The notes beneath the pieces were generated by a model that worked only from the letters and a program-made list of their open reading frames with translations, had not been told where the DNA came from and searched no databases. 64,000 nucleotides of DNA from Novosphingobium sp. UBA6272 (GTDB lineage: Bacteria > Pseudomonadota > Alphaproteobacteria > Sphingomonadales > Sphingomonadaceae): assembly GCF_002440635.1 (NCBI RefSeq), contig NZ_DJUW01000015.1:62001-126000 (forward strand), written 5' to 3'. Every line of letters begins with the position of its first letter. Position 1 is the stretch's first letter. The position numbers were made by a program, and so were the translations under genes. Positions 15,501 to 22,954 of this stretch are shown here, piece by piece.

Positions 15501-16930
15501 GTGCCATCGACGGCCCAGTTCCCCGCCAAGTGGGCCGAATGGGCTTCACCCGCATAGATAACGGATTCGAGCTGGGCGTCGGAGAGTAGACCCTGTTCGA
15601 CCAGGCCCTCGGGCAGGTGAGGCCGGTAGCTGGGCTTGGGCGGCGCGACCGATGCCATGGCGGCGGACTGGACGAGACGGGTCGGGTGCGGTTGCGCGCC
15701 GGGGATGCGCAGCGATTGCAGCGCATAGGGTTCGTAGAGCGCGTCGTTCAGCTGGCTATTCGCGGTCGCGGTCCAGTCGGCGATCTCGTAATCCAGCACG
15801 GCTCCGGCAGGTTCAACCGACGGCACGGCGACCAGGCGAGGTTTGGGTGCTGCGGCGCGGCGACTGGTGCTGACCGCCGTTCCTGAAGGTGCGATGGCGG
15901 GCGACACGGCTGCTGGTGCCCGCGCTGGCAGTGCATCGACCAGCATTCGCAGCATGCTTGGCAGATCGGTGGCCATCTCGTGCGATGGGGGAAAGCAGAG
16001 GACATCGTCTGCAGGCACCTTGTCGATCACCGTCAGTCGGGTCTCGAAGGTCGTCCCGTGACTGGCGTAGATGCTGCCTGCGATCGGCGCGGTGAACGCG
16101 ATGCGCGCTGTTTCCTGCAACCGAACGAAGCTGCCCTGCCAGGCCGCATGATCTGGCGCGCAGCTGCTCCCCGTGATCGCAACGAGCCGTCCACCCTCGG
16201 CAAGCCGGGCCAAGGCCGATGCAATGTGCCGGAAAGCCGCATCGGCAACGCGGGTCTCGACGCCCAGCGCGGCCGAAAACGGTGGGTTCATCACGATGCA
16301 ACTGGGCGCAAAGCTGGGATCGAGCCGGTCGTGGATCTGCGCCGCATCGTGGTTAGTGATGTTTGCGTCGCCGAACAGGGACTTGAGCAATGCGTGCCGC
16401 GTGTCGGCGACTTCATTGAGGGCAAGCCGTGCGCCGCACAGTTCGGCCTGGATGGCGAGCAGTCCCGTGCCCGCCGATGGTTCGAGCACCAGTTCGCCGG
16501 GCTGGACGGCGGCAGCAAAGCCCGCGACCCAGGCGAGGCCAAGCGGCGTCGAGAACTGCTGGTATTGCACCATGTCCTCGCTGCGCCGGGTTTGGGTGGG
16601 TGCAAGTCGGGCAATCCGCTCGACCAGTTTCAGCCGTTCGAACGGATCGGTCGTCCTGGCATGGATCGCAGGGCCATAGCGCCGCATGAACAGCAACTGG
16701 GCGACCTCGACCGCTTCGTAGGCGGTCTTCCAGTCCCAGGCGCCGCCGGCATCGCTGCCTCGAAATGCCGATTGCATCGCGGTGCGGATGGCGTTGCTGT
16801 CGATCCGGCGACCGGCGGCAAGGTGGCCGAGCAAGTCCTGGGCGGCTTCGATGATGAAATGGGCAGTCTGCTCCGGACGAGCGGAAGCAAGCGAGCGCAC
16901 GGCGGCACCCGCCAAAGGCGAGTTGGTCAT
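12581..16930 (-). CDS. Strawberry-notch family helicase with N-terminal methylase domain
   Basis: This very large protein (1449 residues) combines an N-terminal Rossmann methyltransferase-like domain with a strawberry-notch helicase. The methylase shows LEPSAGTGLLAIQAEL and the catalytic-type NPPF near residue 215. The helicase shows Walker A GDGTGAGKGR near 501-510, a DESH box in VFDESHAMQNAGG, and the C-terminal helicase motif GLGRTNRTNQAQPP. Such proteins are a hallmark of ICEs and large plasmids in alphaproteobacteria and may remodel or modify incoming DNA. The enzymatic activity is not established for this group. Confidence 0.88.
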   Translation of the reverse strand: MTNSPLAGAAVRSLASARPEQTAHFIIEAAQDLLGHLAAGRRIDSNAIRTAMQSAFRGSDAGGAWDWKTAYEAVEVAQLLFMRRYGPAIHARTTDPFERLKLVERIARLAPTQTRRSEDMVQYQQFSTPLGLAWVAGFAAAVQPGELVLEPSAGTGLLAIQAELCGARLALNEVADTRHALLKSLFGDANITNHDAAQIHDRLDPSFAPSCIVMNPPFSAALGVETRVADAAFRHIASALARLAEGGRLVAITGSSCAPDHAAWQGSFVRLQETARIAFTAPIAGSIYASHGTTFETRLTVIDKVPADDVLCFPPSHEMATDLPSMLRMLVDALPARAPAAVSPAIAPSGTAVSTSRRAAAPKPRLVAVPSVEPAGAVLDYEIADWTATANSQLNDALYEPYALQSLRIPGAQPHPTRLVQSAAMASVAPPKPSYRPHLPEGLVEQGLLSDAQLESVIYAGEAHSAHLAGNWAVDGTYDKVETAPDDCDTAVRFRRGWFLGDGTGAGKGRQVAGVLLDNWLKGRRRAVWISKSDKLLEDAQRDWRALGQEPLLIQPLARFRQGTPIRLEQGILFTTYATLRSDARENRVSRVQQIVDWLGTDFDGIIVFDESHAMQNAGGGKSDRGDSAPSQQGRAGLRLQHALPDARVLYVSATGATTVENLAYAQRLGLWGGADFPFDKRTDFVAAIEAGGVAAMEVLARDLKALGLYAARSLSYEGVEYELVEHKLTSDQVRIYDAYAGAFQVIHNNLDAALEASGVTSSSEGTLNRQAKSAARSAFESAKQRFFNHLITAMKTPTLIRAIEHGLADGHAAVVQIVSTGEALLSRRLAEIDPGEWNDISCDVTPREYVLDYLQHSFPTQLHETYTDGDGNLASRPAYDDAGNMIECREACQRRDRMIEKLAAMEPVQGGLDQIVQRFGSDLVAEVTGRSRRIVRKVDADGERFVVENRPAHANLAEAQAFMEDKKPILVFSDAGGTGRSYHADLGSRNQRLRHHYLLEAGWKADTAIQGLGRTNRTNQAQPPLFRPVATDVQAEKRFLSTIARRLDTLGAITRGQRQTGGQGLFRPEDNLESPYAHAALRQFYLLIYAGKVEHCSLATFEAMTGLSLTDGSGCIKDELPPITTFLNRLLALTIAMQNVLFTVFEQLLGAKVGSAIAAGSYDVGLETLTADSFAVTKCEPIYIHPATGAETRLLTIAMRERNQPLALEKALDLRREPGARLLVNSRSKRAAVQLPARSVMLDDGEVERRVRLIRPMERLNFALSHLPETAWEEVDERDFAATWQAEVAQVEEFTTSELHIVTGLLLPIWKRLPEESTRVYRLQTDDGMSIVGRRVSPAWAASAAVSTEAPELSPPQALALLREGHTVLDLADGLQLRRSRLMQVNRIELTGFASTAVDRLKAMGLFSEIVSWKLRLFVPDDKVAGCQVLERLFERHPLARVLDRKAA

Positions 16931-16974
16931 GGATTTGATCCTTCGATTGGAGGTGTGGAGAGGCCTGCCAGCGT

Positions 16975-17202
16975 TCAGGCGGGCGGAATGTAGGCCTCAT
17001 AGGGGTTGCCCGGAGCGAGATGACCGAACGGCGTCATCACGTAATCGCCCACATCTTCATCGGTGCCACGGCCGACGGCGCACAGGACGTAGCGGGTCTC
17101 GCCGCTGCCGACCTCGGTGCATTCCATCAGCGCCAGGTTGCCGTCCTTGGCAGCCCTGAGAAGAGTGTTGAAATTAGTGCGGGCATAGTCAGGAATCGCC
17201 AT
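16975..17202 (-). CDS. DUF6117 family protein
   Basis: This 75-residue protein begins MAIPDYARTNFNTLLRAAKDGNLALMEC and ends PFGHLAPGNPYEAYIPPA, matching the DUF6117 family found next to strawberry-notch genes in ICEs. Its function is unknown. Its start (ATG 17202) overlaps the end of the upstream gene by 14 bases, and it precedes the helicase gene by 44 bases, so it is probably cotranscribed. Confidence 0.8.
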   Translation of the reverse strand: MAIPDYARTNFNTLLRAAKDGNLALMECTEVGSGETRYVLCAVGRGTDEDVGDYVMTPFGHLAPGNPYEAYIPPA

Positions 17203-17719
17203 GATGGATCTCCCCCTCGGCCGCGGCTTCTTTGTAGAAGCGGTCGAACAGCATGTGGGTCGATTCCGACCGGATCTTGTCTGCAGTGATCAGCATGGCG
17301 AGCCCGCCAAAGCCATCGGGACGCATCTTCGAGCAGGTGAACGCCATCGTGACCGTCAGTTCCTGCAAATCGGGCGCGCGGCGCACGATATCCTGCAGCA
17401 CGTCGGGCCAGAGGTCACCGGCCATATCGAGCTCGATTTCCTCGGCGCCCTGGATCGCCTCTGCGTGTTCATCGAGCAGCTTGGCGACCAATCGGCTTGA
17501 GGAATGGTCGGCGGTTTCGAGTGCTTCGCGCAGTTCCGCCGGATCGAAACAGACCAGGTCGCTCGCACCATCCTCGCTGTAATAATAGGCGATGCCGTTC
17601 TCGACGTCCTCGTTGAAGACTTGGGCGAGGAACATCGCCTCTACCGGCAGAATTGCGGAGACCGGGATCACCGGATCGACGACAGTGGGCGTGTAATAAT
17701 CGGCCATGACATGGCTCAT
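17189..17719 (-). CDS. Conserved ICE protein of unknown function
   Basis: This acidic protein of about 176 residues begins MSHVMADYYTPTVVDPVIPVSAILPVEAMFLAQVFNE from the ATG at 17719; a second ATG at 17707 is equally possible. No transmembrane or catalytic motif is visible and I do not recognise a named domain. It overlaps the DUF6117 start and lies in the DUF6878-DUF6915-unknown-DUF6117-helicase run, so it probably belongs to the same maintenance operon. Confidence 0.7.
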   Translation of the reverse strand: MSHVMADYYTPTVVDPVIPVSAILPVEAMFLAQVFNEDVENGIAYYYSEDGASDLVCFDPAELREALETADHSSSRLVAKLLDEHAEAIQGAEEIELDMAGDLWPDVLQDIVRRAPDLQELTVTMAFTCSKMRPDGFGGLAMLITADKIRSESTHMLFDRFYKEAAAEGEIHHGDS

Positions 17720-17786
17720 TGATGGCAATGCGCCCCAGCTTGCGGCCGGGGCGTCGGGTTGATTGAAACGAGTGGTGGTCTGGCGA

Positions 17787-18152
17787 TCAGGCCGCGACAG
17801 CCTCGAAGGGGTCGACCAGCTTGTGGATCGGTTGCGCGCGGCCCATCCAGGGTTCCGGCCGGATGCAGCGCACCCAGTCGGCAAAGCTCGGGATGAAGCC
17901 CAGGTCCTCGATCACATGGCGTTCGCCGATCAGCCTCACCGGAACGACGCGCCCCGACGACACCGTGATCGTCGCGCCGAAGAAGCGTTCGAGCATGAAG
18001 ATGCCCTCGGCATGGTGGCGCAATGCCCGGTGGCGGAAATCGGCGGTGATCGACTTGGATTCGTCGAACCATTGATGGAGTGCGAGATAGTCGTTCGGCT
18101 CGCCGCCCCATTGCCGCACGCTTGAGAGCGCATGGTGATAACAATGTCCCAT
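17787..18152 (-). CDS. DUF6915 family protein
   Basis: This 121-residue protein starts MGHCYHHALSSVRQWGG, the signature N-terminus of DUF6915, and contains WFDESKSITADFRHRALRHHAEG. The histidine-rich core could bind metal, but this is not demonstrated. The ATG at 18152 is clear; upstream in-frame sequence overlaps the DUF6878 gene. It lies 11 bases after the DUF6878 stop in a conserved ICE operon. Confidence 0.82.
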   Translation of the reverse strand: MGHCYHHALSSVRQWGGEPNDYLALHQWFDESKSITADFRHRALRHHAEGIFMLERFFGATITVSSGRVVPVRLIGERHVIEDLGFIPSFADWVRCIRPEPWMGRAQPIHKLVDPFEAVAA

Positions 18153-18163
18153 CGTCGCCTCCC

Positions 18164-18655
18164 TCACCATTCGTGCGTGTAAAGTTCGGACGAGGTGAAG
18201 CGCTCGTTGTGTTCGAGCGTAATCTTCCGCGTCGCGACGTCGAAGGTGAACTCGCCGTAGGCGCCGTCGTTGTTCTCCCACCCGCCATGCTCGCTTTCGA
18301 GTAGGTCATAGGCGAGGGATTCTATGGCATCCTCGATTGGTTCAGGCGCTTCAGTGTCGGGAATGCCAGGCCCGCTGTCTGACGCAGGCAGCACGAGGCC
18401 CTTCAATTCAACCTGCCCGTGCTCATCGAAAGCGATGATGTCCTCGATCTGGCCGCTGTCGCCACAGCCGTCGAAATTGACGGTCACGCGGACAATGCCG
18501 TGCGATGCGAGGGTGTCGAACAGGCGGGTCTTGAGCGCAGCCATTTCCTCGGCAAATTCCGCGCGGCGCTTGGCGACTTCGATGAGCCATGCTTCATGGT
18601 CGAAGCGATAAGGCGTGACGTTAGGTTCCGGGAGGGCCGGTTGGTCGGTGGTCAT
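18164..18655 (-). CDS. DUF6878 family protein
   Basis: This 163-residue protein matches DUF6878: a long N-terminal helix (LIEVAKRRAEFAEEMAALKTRLFDTLASHGI) followed by the strand-rich RVTVNFDGCGDSGQIEDI and ends with NERFTSSELYTHEW. The function is unknown and the family is associated with ICEs and plasmids. The ATG at 18655 has an AAGGAA site upstream. It is the first gene of the DUF6878-DUF6915-DUF6117 run, 97 bases after the ParB-like gene. Confidence 0.82.
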   Translation of the reverse strand: MTTDQPALPEPNVTPYRFDHEAWLIEVAKRRAEFAEEMAALKTRLFDTLASHGIVRVTVNFDGCGDSGQIEDIIAFDEHGQVELKGLVLPASDSGPGIPDTEAPEPIEDAIESLAYDLLESEHGGWENNDGAYGEFTFDVATRKITLEHNERFTSSELYTHEW

Positions 18656-18751
18656 GTCGATTTCCTTCGGAATTGGGTCGCTAAGGCGCAGCGACTGATG
18701 TGTCAGAGATTGGCGGGTTGCGGGGCGACCGGAGCCGCCCCGCGCGCCGGT

Positions 18752-20821
18752 TCATTCAGCTGCGATCGCCATCGGATCGAACTCGCCATCCTCATCGTTG
18801 AGGAAGTCGGGCAGGTCAGTGTCGGGCGCTTCCTGCTCGGCAACTTCGATAACCGGTAGCCGCAGCGGTTCGGGGAGCCAGCCCGTGCCTTCTAGCAGCC
18901 GTTCGGCCTCGCGGGCCATGTCGCCCTTCTTGAGGTGCTCGATCAGCACGGCGGTGGCATCGCCCCTGGTTTCGCGCACGGCTTCGATGATGCGGGGCTT
19001 GGTCACGCGGCCGAGGTAGTTGTCGACGGTGGGCGTCCAGCCCGCTTCGGCCATGTCGAGCCCGACGACGGACGCCAGGGCGTCGGCCGCAGCGATCCTG
19101 CAGGCAATGCCGTGTGCCGAAATCTGCCCGCCGTAGCCCTTGACCGGTTCGAACAGCGCATTGACGCCGAGCGAGACGCAGTGGGCGAGCAGCGCCATTT
19201 GGTCTTCATGCGCCAGCGCCGCCAGCGCGTCCCACAGCGCACCCGGCTCGTCAGGCAGGCGCGCCGCCCATTGCTCGTGCCGTTCCTGGATCGCCAGGCT
19301 CCACGGCGTTTCCCGCAGATCCGGGGCGACATTGCCGAGCCAGGCCTGGGTGACGCCGATCTGCACGCAGCCGTGGGTGCCGTGCGAACGGAACACCGAC
19401 AGGGTGAGCGCGTGGAGAACAGCAATAAACGCCGCCCCCGCATCCTGGGCAAGAGCATTGCGCAGCGCCACCGTGCGCACCGCCGTCAGTTCGGAGACAA
19501 GCCGGTCGGGCAGCGGTCGGATGGCATCGTCCTCGTCGTCCGCCTGATGCTCATCCTGGACCTGCCCGCCCACGCTGATCGCCGGGCCAGTTCCCTGCTG
19601 GCCAGCTTCAGCATCGACCGGCACGACTTCGCCCTCGACAACTGGCTCGTCCTCGGGCCGGACATAGCCGCGATCGATTCGCAGCCGCCCGTCATGTGCC
19701 AGCGAGACGAACACGCCGGCGCGTGCCTGTTCCTCCGCATCGAAGGTCACAGGTCGGCAGTTCAATGTCGTCAGTTCGGCGTCGATCTCGGCCAGTCGGG
19801 TATCGACTTCATCGGGCAGGTCGCAGCCATCGCGGTATTCGTCACCGATGGCATCGTATTCCTCGACCAGTGCATCGAGCCGCGCCTGTTCCTCGTCGGT
19901 CAGGGGAACCGTCGTGCCGGTGATCCGGCGCTTGCCGCGCTCGCAGCCGTAGGGCAGGTCGATGGCGGCCTCGACCCACTTCCAGCCCTCGGCGCCGACT
20001 TCCTGTGCCGCTTCGTTGAGCTTCTCGTTCACCAGCAGTTCGACCAAGGCCGGATCCTGCAACCAGCCATCATCGTCGGTCGAGAACAGGTCTCGCATCA
20101 CATAGCCGCCGGCTTCGGTGTAAGCGTCAATACCGATGAACCGCACGCGGCGGTCGCTGGCGGCAATGGCCTGTTCGGTCAGCAGACGGCGGATGTGATA
20201 GGCGGGAACGTGTTGGCCCTGGTTGACCTGTTCCCATACCTGCTCCTGCCGCGCATGGTTGTCGGTGACCGAGAAAGCCATGAGCTGTTCGAGCGACATG
20301 CCGTCCTCGCCATAGACGGCGAGCAGACTGGGCGCGACCGAAGCAAGCCGTAGGCGCTGGCGCACGGTCGAAACCGAGACGAAGAACCGGGCCGCAATGT
20401 CCTCCTCGGACAGACCTGCCTCGACCAGCGCGCTGAAGGCGCGGAACTGGTCGAGCGGATGGAGCCCCTCGCGCATGACGTTTTCGGCGAGCGAGTCTTC
20501 CTCCGCGATGCCGGCCTCGCGCACCACGCAGGGGACCGGCTGGTCCTTGGCCATCCGCTTCGACTTCACCAGCAGTTCGAGAGCGCGGAAGCGGCGGCCA
20601 CCGGCGGGAACCTCGAACTGGCCGGTTTCCTTGCCATCATCGTCCACCATGGCGCGGACGTTGAGGCTCTGGAGCAGGGTGCGACGGTAGATGTCTTCGG
20701 CGAGATCCTCGATCGAGAGGCCCGCTTTCAAGCGACGCACATTCTTCTGGCTCAGCACTAGCTGGGAAAAGGGAATGTCGCGCGAGGAACTGAGCACGAG
20801 CTTGGGAAGGGACTTCGACAT
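18752..20821 (-). CDS. ParB/RepB/Spo0J-like nuclease or partition protein, long ICE form
   Basis: This 689-residue protein starts MSKSLPKLVLSSSRDIPFSQLVLSQKNVRR. The N-terminal ParB/sulfiredoxin-fold domain shows AGGRRFRALELLVKS, and a CTPase-type motif follows in LAENVMREGLHPLDQFRAF. The KorB-like helix-turn-helix is GLSEEDIAARFFVSVSTVRQRLRLA. A long acidic C-terminal extension is typical of ICE-borne versions, which are not coupled to parA. It may silence, partition or nick element DNA. The ATG at 20821 is set by the leader repeat 20819-20904, which ends at the start codon. Confidence 0.88.
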   Translation of the reverse strand: MSKSLPKLVLSSSRDIPFSQLVLSQKNVRRLKAGLSIEDLAEDIYRRTLLQSLNVRAMVDDDGKETGQFEVPAGGRRFRALELLVKSKRMAKDQPVPCVVREAGIAEEDSLAENVMREGLHPLDQFRAFSALVEAGLSEEDIAARFFVSVSTVRQRLRLASVAPSLLAVYGEDGMSLEQLMAFSVTDNHARQEQVWEQVNQGQHVPAYHIRRLLTEQAIAASDRRVRFIGIDAYTEAGGYVMRDLFSTDDDGWLQDPALVELLVNEKLNEAAQEVGAEGWKWVEAAIDLPYGCERGKRRITGTTVPLTDEEQARLDALVEEYDAIGDEYRDGCDLPDEVDTRLAEIDAELTTLNCRPVTFDAEEQARAGVFVSLAHDGRLRIDRGYVRPEDEPVVEGEVVPVDAEAGQQGTGPAISVGGQVQDEHQADDEDDAIRPLPDRLVSELTAVRTVALRNALAQDAGAAFIAVLHALTLSVFRSHGTHGCVQIGVTQAWLGNVAPDLRETPWSLAIQERHEQWAARLPDEPGALWDALAALAHEDQMALLAHCVSLGVNALFEPVKGYGGQISAHGIACRIAAADALASVVGLDMAEAGWTPTVDNYLGRVTKPRIIEAVRETRGDATAVLIEHLKKGDMAREAERLLEGTGWLPEPLRLPVIEVAEQEAPDTDLPDFLNDEDGEFDPMAIAAE

Positions 20822-20904
20822 GGCAATTCTCCATGACGGGCGGTCCGGGAGCCTCTCTCCCGAACCTCCACCCGTCACGAAGCGAAGCGCCGCCCTCTCA
20901 CTCT
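20819..20904 (-). promoter_or_regulatory. Structured 5' leader, copy 1 (before the ParB-like gene)
   Basis: About 85 bp ending at the start codon nearly duplicate the leader at 22152-22236. On the transcript, GUGACGGG pairs with CCCGUCAU around an inner hairpin (GGGAG/CUCCC). The 3' arm lies directly before the ribosome binding site GGAGA. The nearly identical partner suggests a shared regulatory element. Confidence 0.6.
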
Positions 20905-20948
20905 GAGAAGGCAGCGCAACGCTTGAGCAATGCCGGGATGACCCAAGC

Positions 20949-22154
20949 TCAGTGGACCCGGTCGAGCAGCTTCTTCGCCTTGCCCTCCATGTCGAGCCGG
21001 GCGTCCTGGTGGGTCTTATCGCGAGCAAGCGCGGTGATCCCCTGCACGAAATCGAAGATCGATTCCGGCGGTCGCCCTTCCTCGGCGAGCACGGTCTCGA
21101 TGATCTTGCCGGTTTCGGCCTTCGAGAAGCCGCGCGCCCGCAGGAAGTCGCTGCGATCTTCGTCGGTGCGGGCAACGATCCGCTCGCGCGCCGCCTTGAT
21201 GCCATTGACGAAGGGCAGCGGGGAGGAGTCGGCGAAGCCTTCCAGCGCCGGCGCTGCTTCGTGGGCGAAGCGGTTTGCGGCATACTTGCTATGCCGGATG
21301 GAGATTTCCTCGAAATCCTCCACGCCCCACAGGTTCCGGTTCTGGCATACGGCGCGGAGGTAGAAGCTCGCCATGCCCAGCGTCTTGGCCCCAACCTCGG
21401 AGTTCCAGCAGTAGAACCCGCGGAAGAAGAGATCGGGTGATCCGTCGGGCAGGCGCCCGGCTTCGATCGGGTTGAGATCGTCGACCAGGAACAGGAAGAC
21501 GTCGCGGTCCGAGGCGTAGAGCGTGGTCGTATCCTTCGATATATCGACCCGCGGATTGTAGATCCCGGTCGACCAGTCGAGCACGCCCGGCACTTTCCAG
21601 CGGGTGTCGCCGGTGCCGTTTCCGGCGATCTTCTGCACGGCTTCGACCAGTTCGTGGTCGTAGATGCGGCCATAATCGGGGCCGGTGACGGCGCGCAGTT
21701 CGACACGGCCCCCGGAACCAGCATCGCCGGTTTCCAGGGTCTTGATCTGCTCGGTCCGGTTCGAGGTCAGGCCGTACTGCAGGTTGATTGCCGCCAGTGG
21801 TGCCGGAAGCTGGCGGAGGTAAGCCGCAGGCGCGCCGACCTGGCTTGCGAGCTGGCCGAAGCTCCAGTGGGTCGGCGTCACCGGTGCATCCGCACCGGGC
21901 AGCACCAGTGCCAGGCGTTCGGGATCGTTGCGGTTTGCTTCGACGTGGATCAGCGCGCTTTCGACGACGCGGGTCCGGCTGCGCTCCGACCGCCCGCGAA
22001 CCGAGCGGGCGAGATCGCCAAGCGAGAGAAAACGCTCATCGTCGGGCCGCGAGAACCACTCCGACGAAACCCGACCTACGCGCTCGCCGCGAGAAACGTC
22101 GACCTTGTAGCTGCCGCTGACGTCACGGCGCGCATCGAGAACCTGCATGTTCAT
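20949..22154 (-). CDS. DUF932 domain-containing protein
   Basis: This protein of about 401 residues starts MNMQVLDARRDVSGSYKVDV at the ATG at 22154. The DUF932 region includes HWSFGQLASQVGAPAAYLRQLPA, LRAVTGPDYGRIYDHELVEAV, ASDRDVFLFLVDD, and FYCWNSEVGAKTLGMASFYLRAVCQN. DUF932 proteins are phage- and plasmid-related with no settled function. It precedes the ParB-like gene (gap 127 bases) and shares its leader sequence. Confidence 0.85.
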   Translation of the reverse strand: MNMQVLDARRDVSGSYKVDVSRGERVGRVSSEWFSRPDDERFLSLGDLARSVRGRSERSRTRVVESALIHVEANRNDPERLALVLPGADAPVTPTHWSFGQLASQVGAPAAYLRQLPAPLAAINLQYGLTSNRTEQIKTLETGDAGSGGRVELRAVTGPDYGRIYDHELVEAVQKIAGNGTGDTRWKVPGVLDWSTGIYNPRVDISKDTTTLYASDRDVFLFLVDDLNPIEAGRLPDGSPDLFFRGFYCWNSEVGAKTLGMASFYLRAVCQNRNLWGVEDFEEISIRHSKYAANRFAHEAAPALEGFADSSPLPFVNGIKAARERIVARTDEDRSDFLRARGFSKAETGKIIETVLAEEGRPPESIFDFVQGITALARDKTHQDARLDMEGKAKKLLDRVH

Positions 22155-22236
22155 GGGAAATCTCCATGACGGGCGGCCGGGAGCCTCTCTCTCGACCCTC
22201 ATCCCGTCACGGCGAAGCCCGCCATCCTCTCACTCT
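22152..22236 (-). promoter_or_regulatory. Structured 5' leader, copy 2 (before the DUF932 gene)
   Basis: This is the partner of the leader at 20819-20904 and keeps both stem arms (TGACGGG/CCCGTCA) and the inner GGGAG-type hairpin (GAGAGAGGCTCCC). The differences between the copies are mainly in loops and linkers. It ends at the DUF932 start codon, with GGAGA as ribosome binding site. Confidence 0.6.
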
Positions 22237-22638
22237 CCCGTGCTCCCACTACAGGTCGCACGAGCGGCCAGCGAATTTGCCACGACCAGAAATCGCACCC
22301 TGAAGTGAGGCGGGGATTCCCGACGTTGCGCATGCAGGCGGCAAGACGGGGCTTGTCGGCTTTCCGAGCCTGCGCATGAAACCATGACCGCCGGTTCAAT
22401 GTGCGTGCGGGGCCTGCCCCATCGAACGCCGCGCCCGCAGGAGCGCGCCGGAAGGGCGTGCGGGACCGAGCGCGTCAACAGCCCCGCTCCGCTTCACGGG
22501 GCGTTGCGGGGTGTCCCCGCAGAAGGGGTAGACGGAGATTGCGTAGCGGCTCCGGCTCAGGGGAAAGCTTTCCCCTCCGTTTGGGGATTTCGTTCCTGTT
22601 ATGTTTGCCTTCTTGTGTCATTCAATTATGGTTGCCCA
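22155..22638. other. Intergenic region between DUF932 and the cargo island
   Basis: This 484-bp divergent region holds leader copy 2 at its left and an 18-bp perfect palindrome AGGGGAAAGCTTTCCCCT at 22559-22576. After about 22590 the base composition becomes AT-richer, with probable promoter sequence for the plus-strand cargo genes. No gene is supported. The plus-strand frame from 22384 reads into the next gene but lacks conservation before 22639. Confidence 0.5.
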
Positions 22639-22953
22639 ATGACAAGTCGGCCCAATCTTCCCTCATCGCTCGAAGCCATACGCACGAGTCTTCAGGCCAG
22701 GGCGATTCTCGATGTGCTTGCCAAAGAAGGCGGAGCGAACAGCAGGTTGCTGGAGACATGGCTCGCTACGATTGGCCTCGCGGCGGCGAGCCGCGCCATG
22801 GCCGATCTACTGGATCGCCTTGAAAAGGACGGGCTGGTTCGACTGGAGCAGGTCGACACTTACCGCGTGGTTCGAATTCGGCGATTTGGAGGTGAAGTCG
22901 CATCCGGTCTTGAGGCCTTGGACTGGATTGCCAAGCCCGAACTCCCTGAATGA
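22639..22953 (+). CDS. Small winged-helix protein, VpaChn25_0724-like
   Basis: This 104-residue protein starts MTSRPNLPSSLEAIRTSLQA. The core, RAILDVLAKEGGANSRLLETWLATIGL, then MADLLDRLEKDGLVRLE and GGEVASGLEALDWIAKPE, resembles the small winged-helix proteins of Mu-like phages (VpaChn25_0724 family). It probably binds DNA. It is the first gene of a three-gene plus-strand cassette with a CoiA-like nuclease (next gene starts within 2 bases) and a TIGR02391 protein. It may regulate the cassette. The family match is from memory of its motif pattern. Confidence 0.6.
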   Translation: MTSRPNLPSSLEAIRTSLQARAILDVLAKEGGANSRLLETWLATIGLAAASRAMADLLDRLEKDGLVRLEQVDTYRVVRIRRFGGEVASGLEALDWIAKPELPE

Positions 22954-22954
22954 T

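Noticed and set aside
22384..22638. Upstream extension of the winged-helix gene
   Set aside because: No conservation before the ATG at 22639, and it contains the palindrome 22559-22576, so it is probably leader or promoter.
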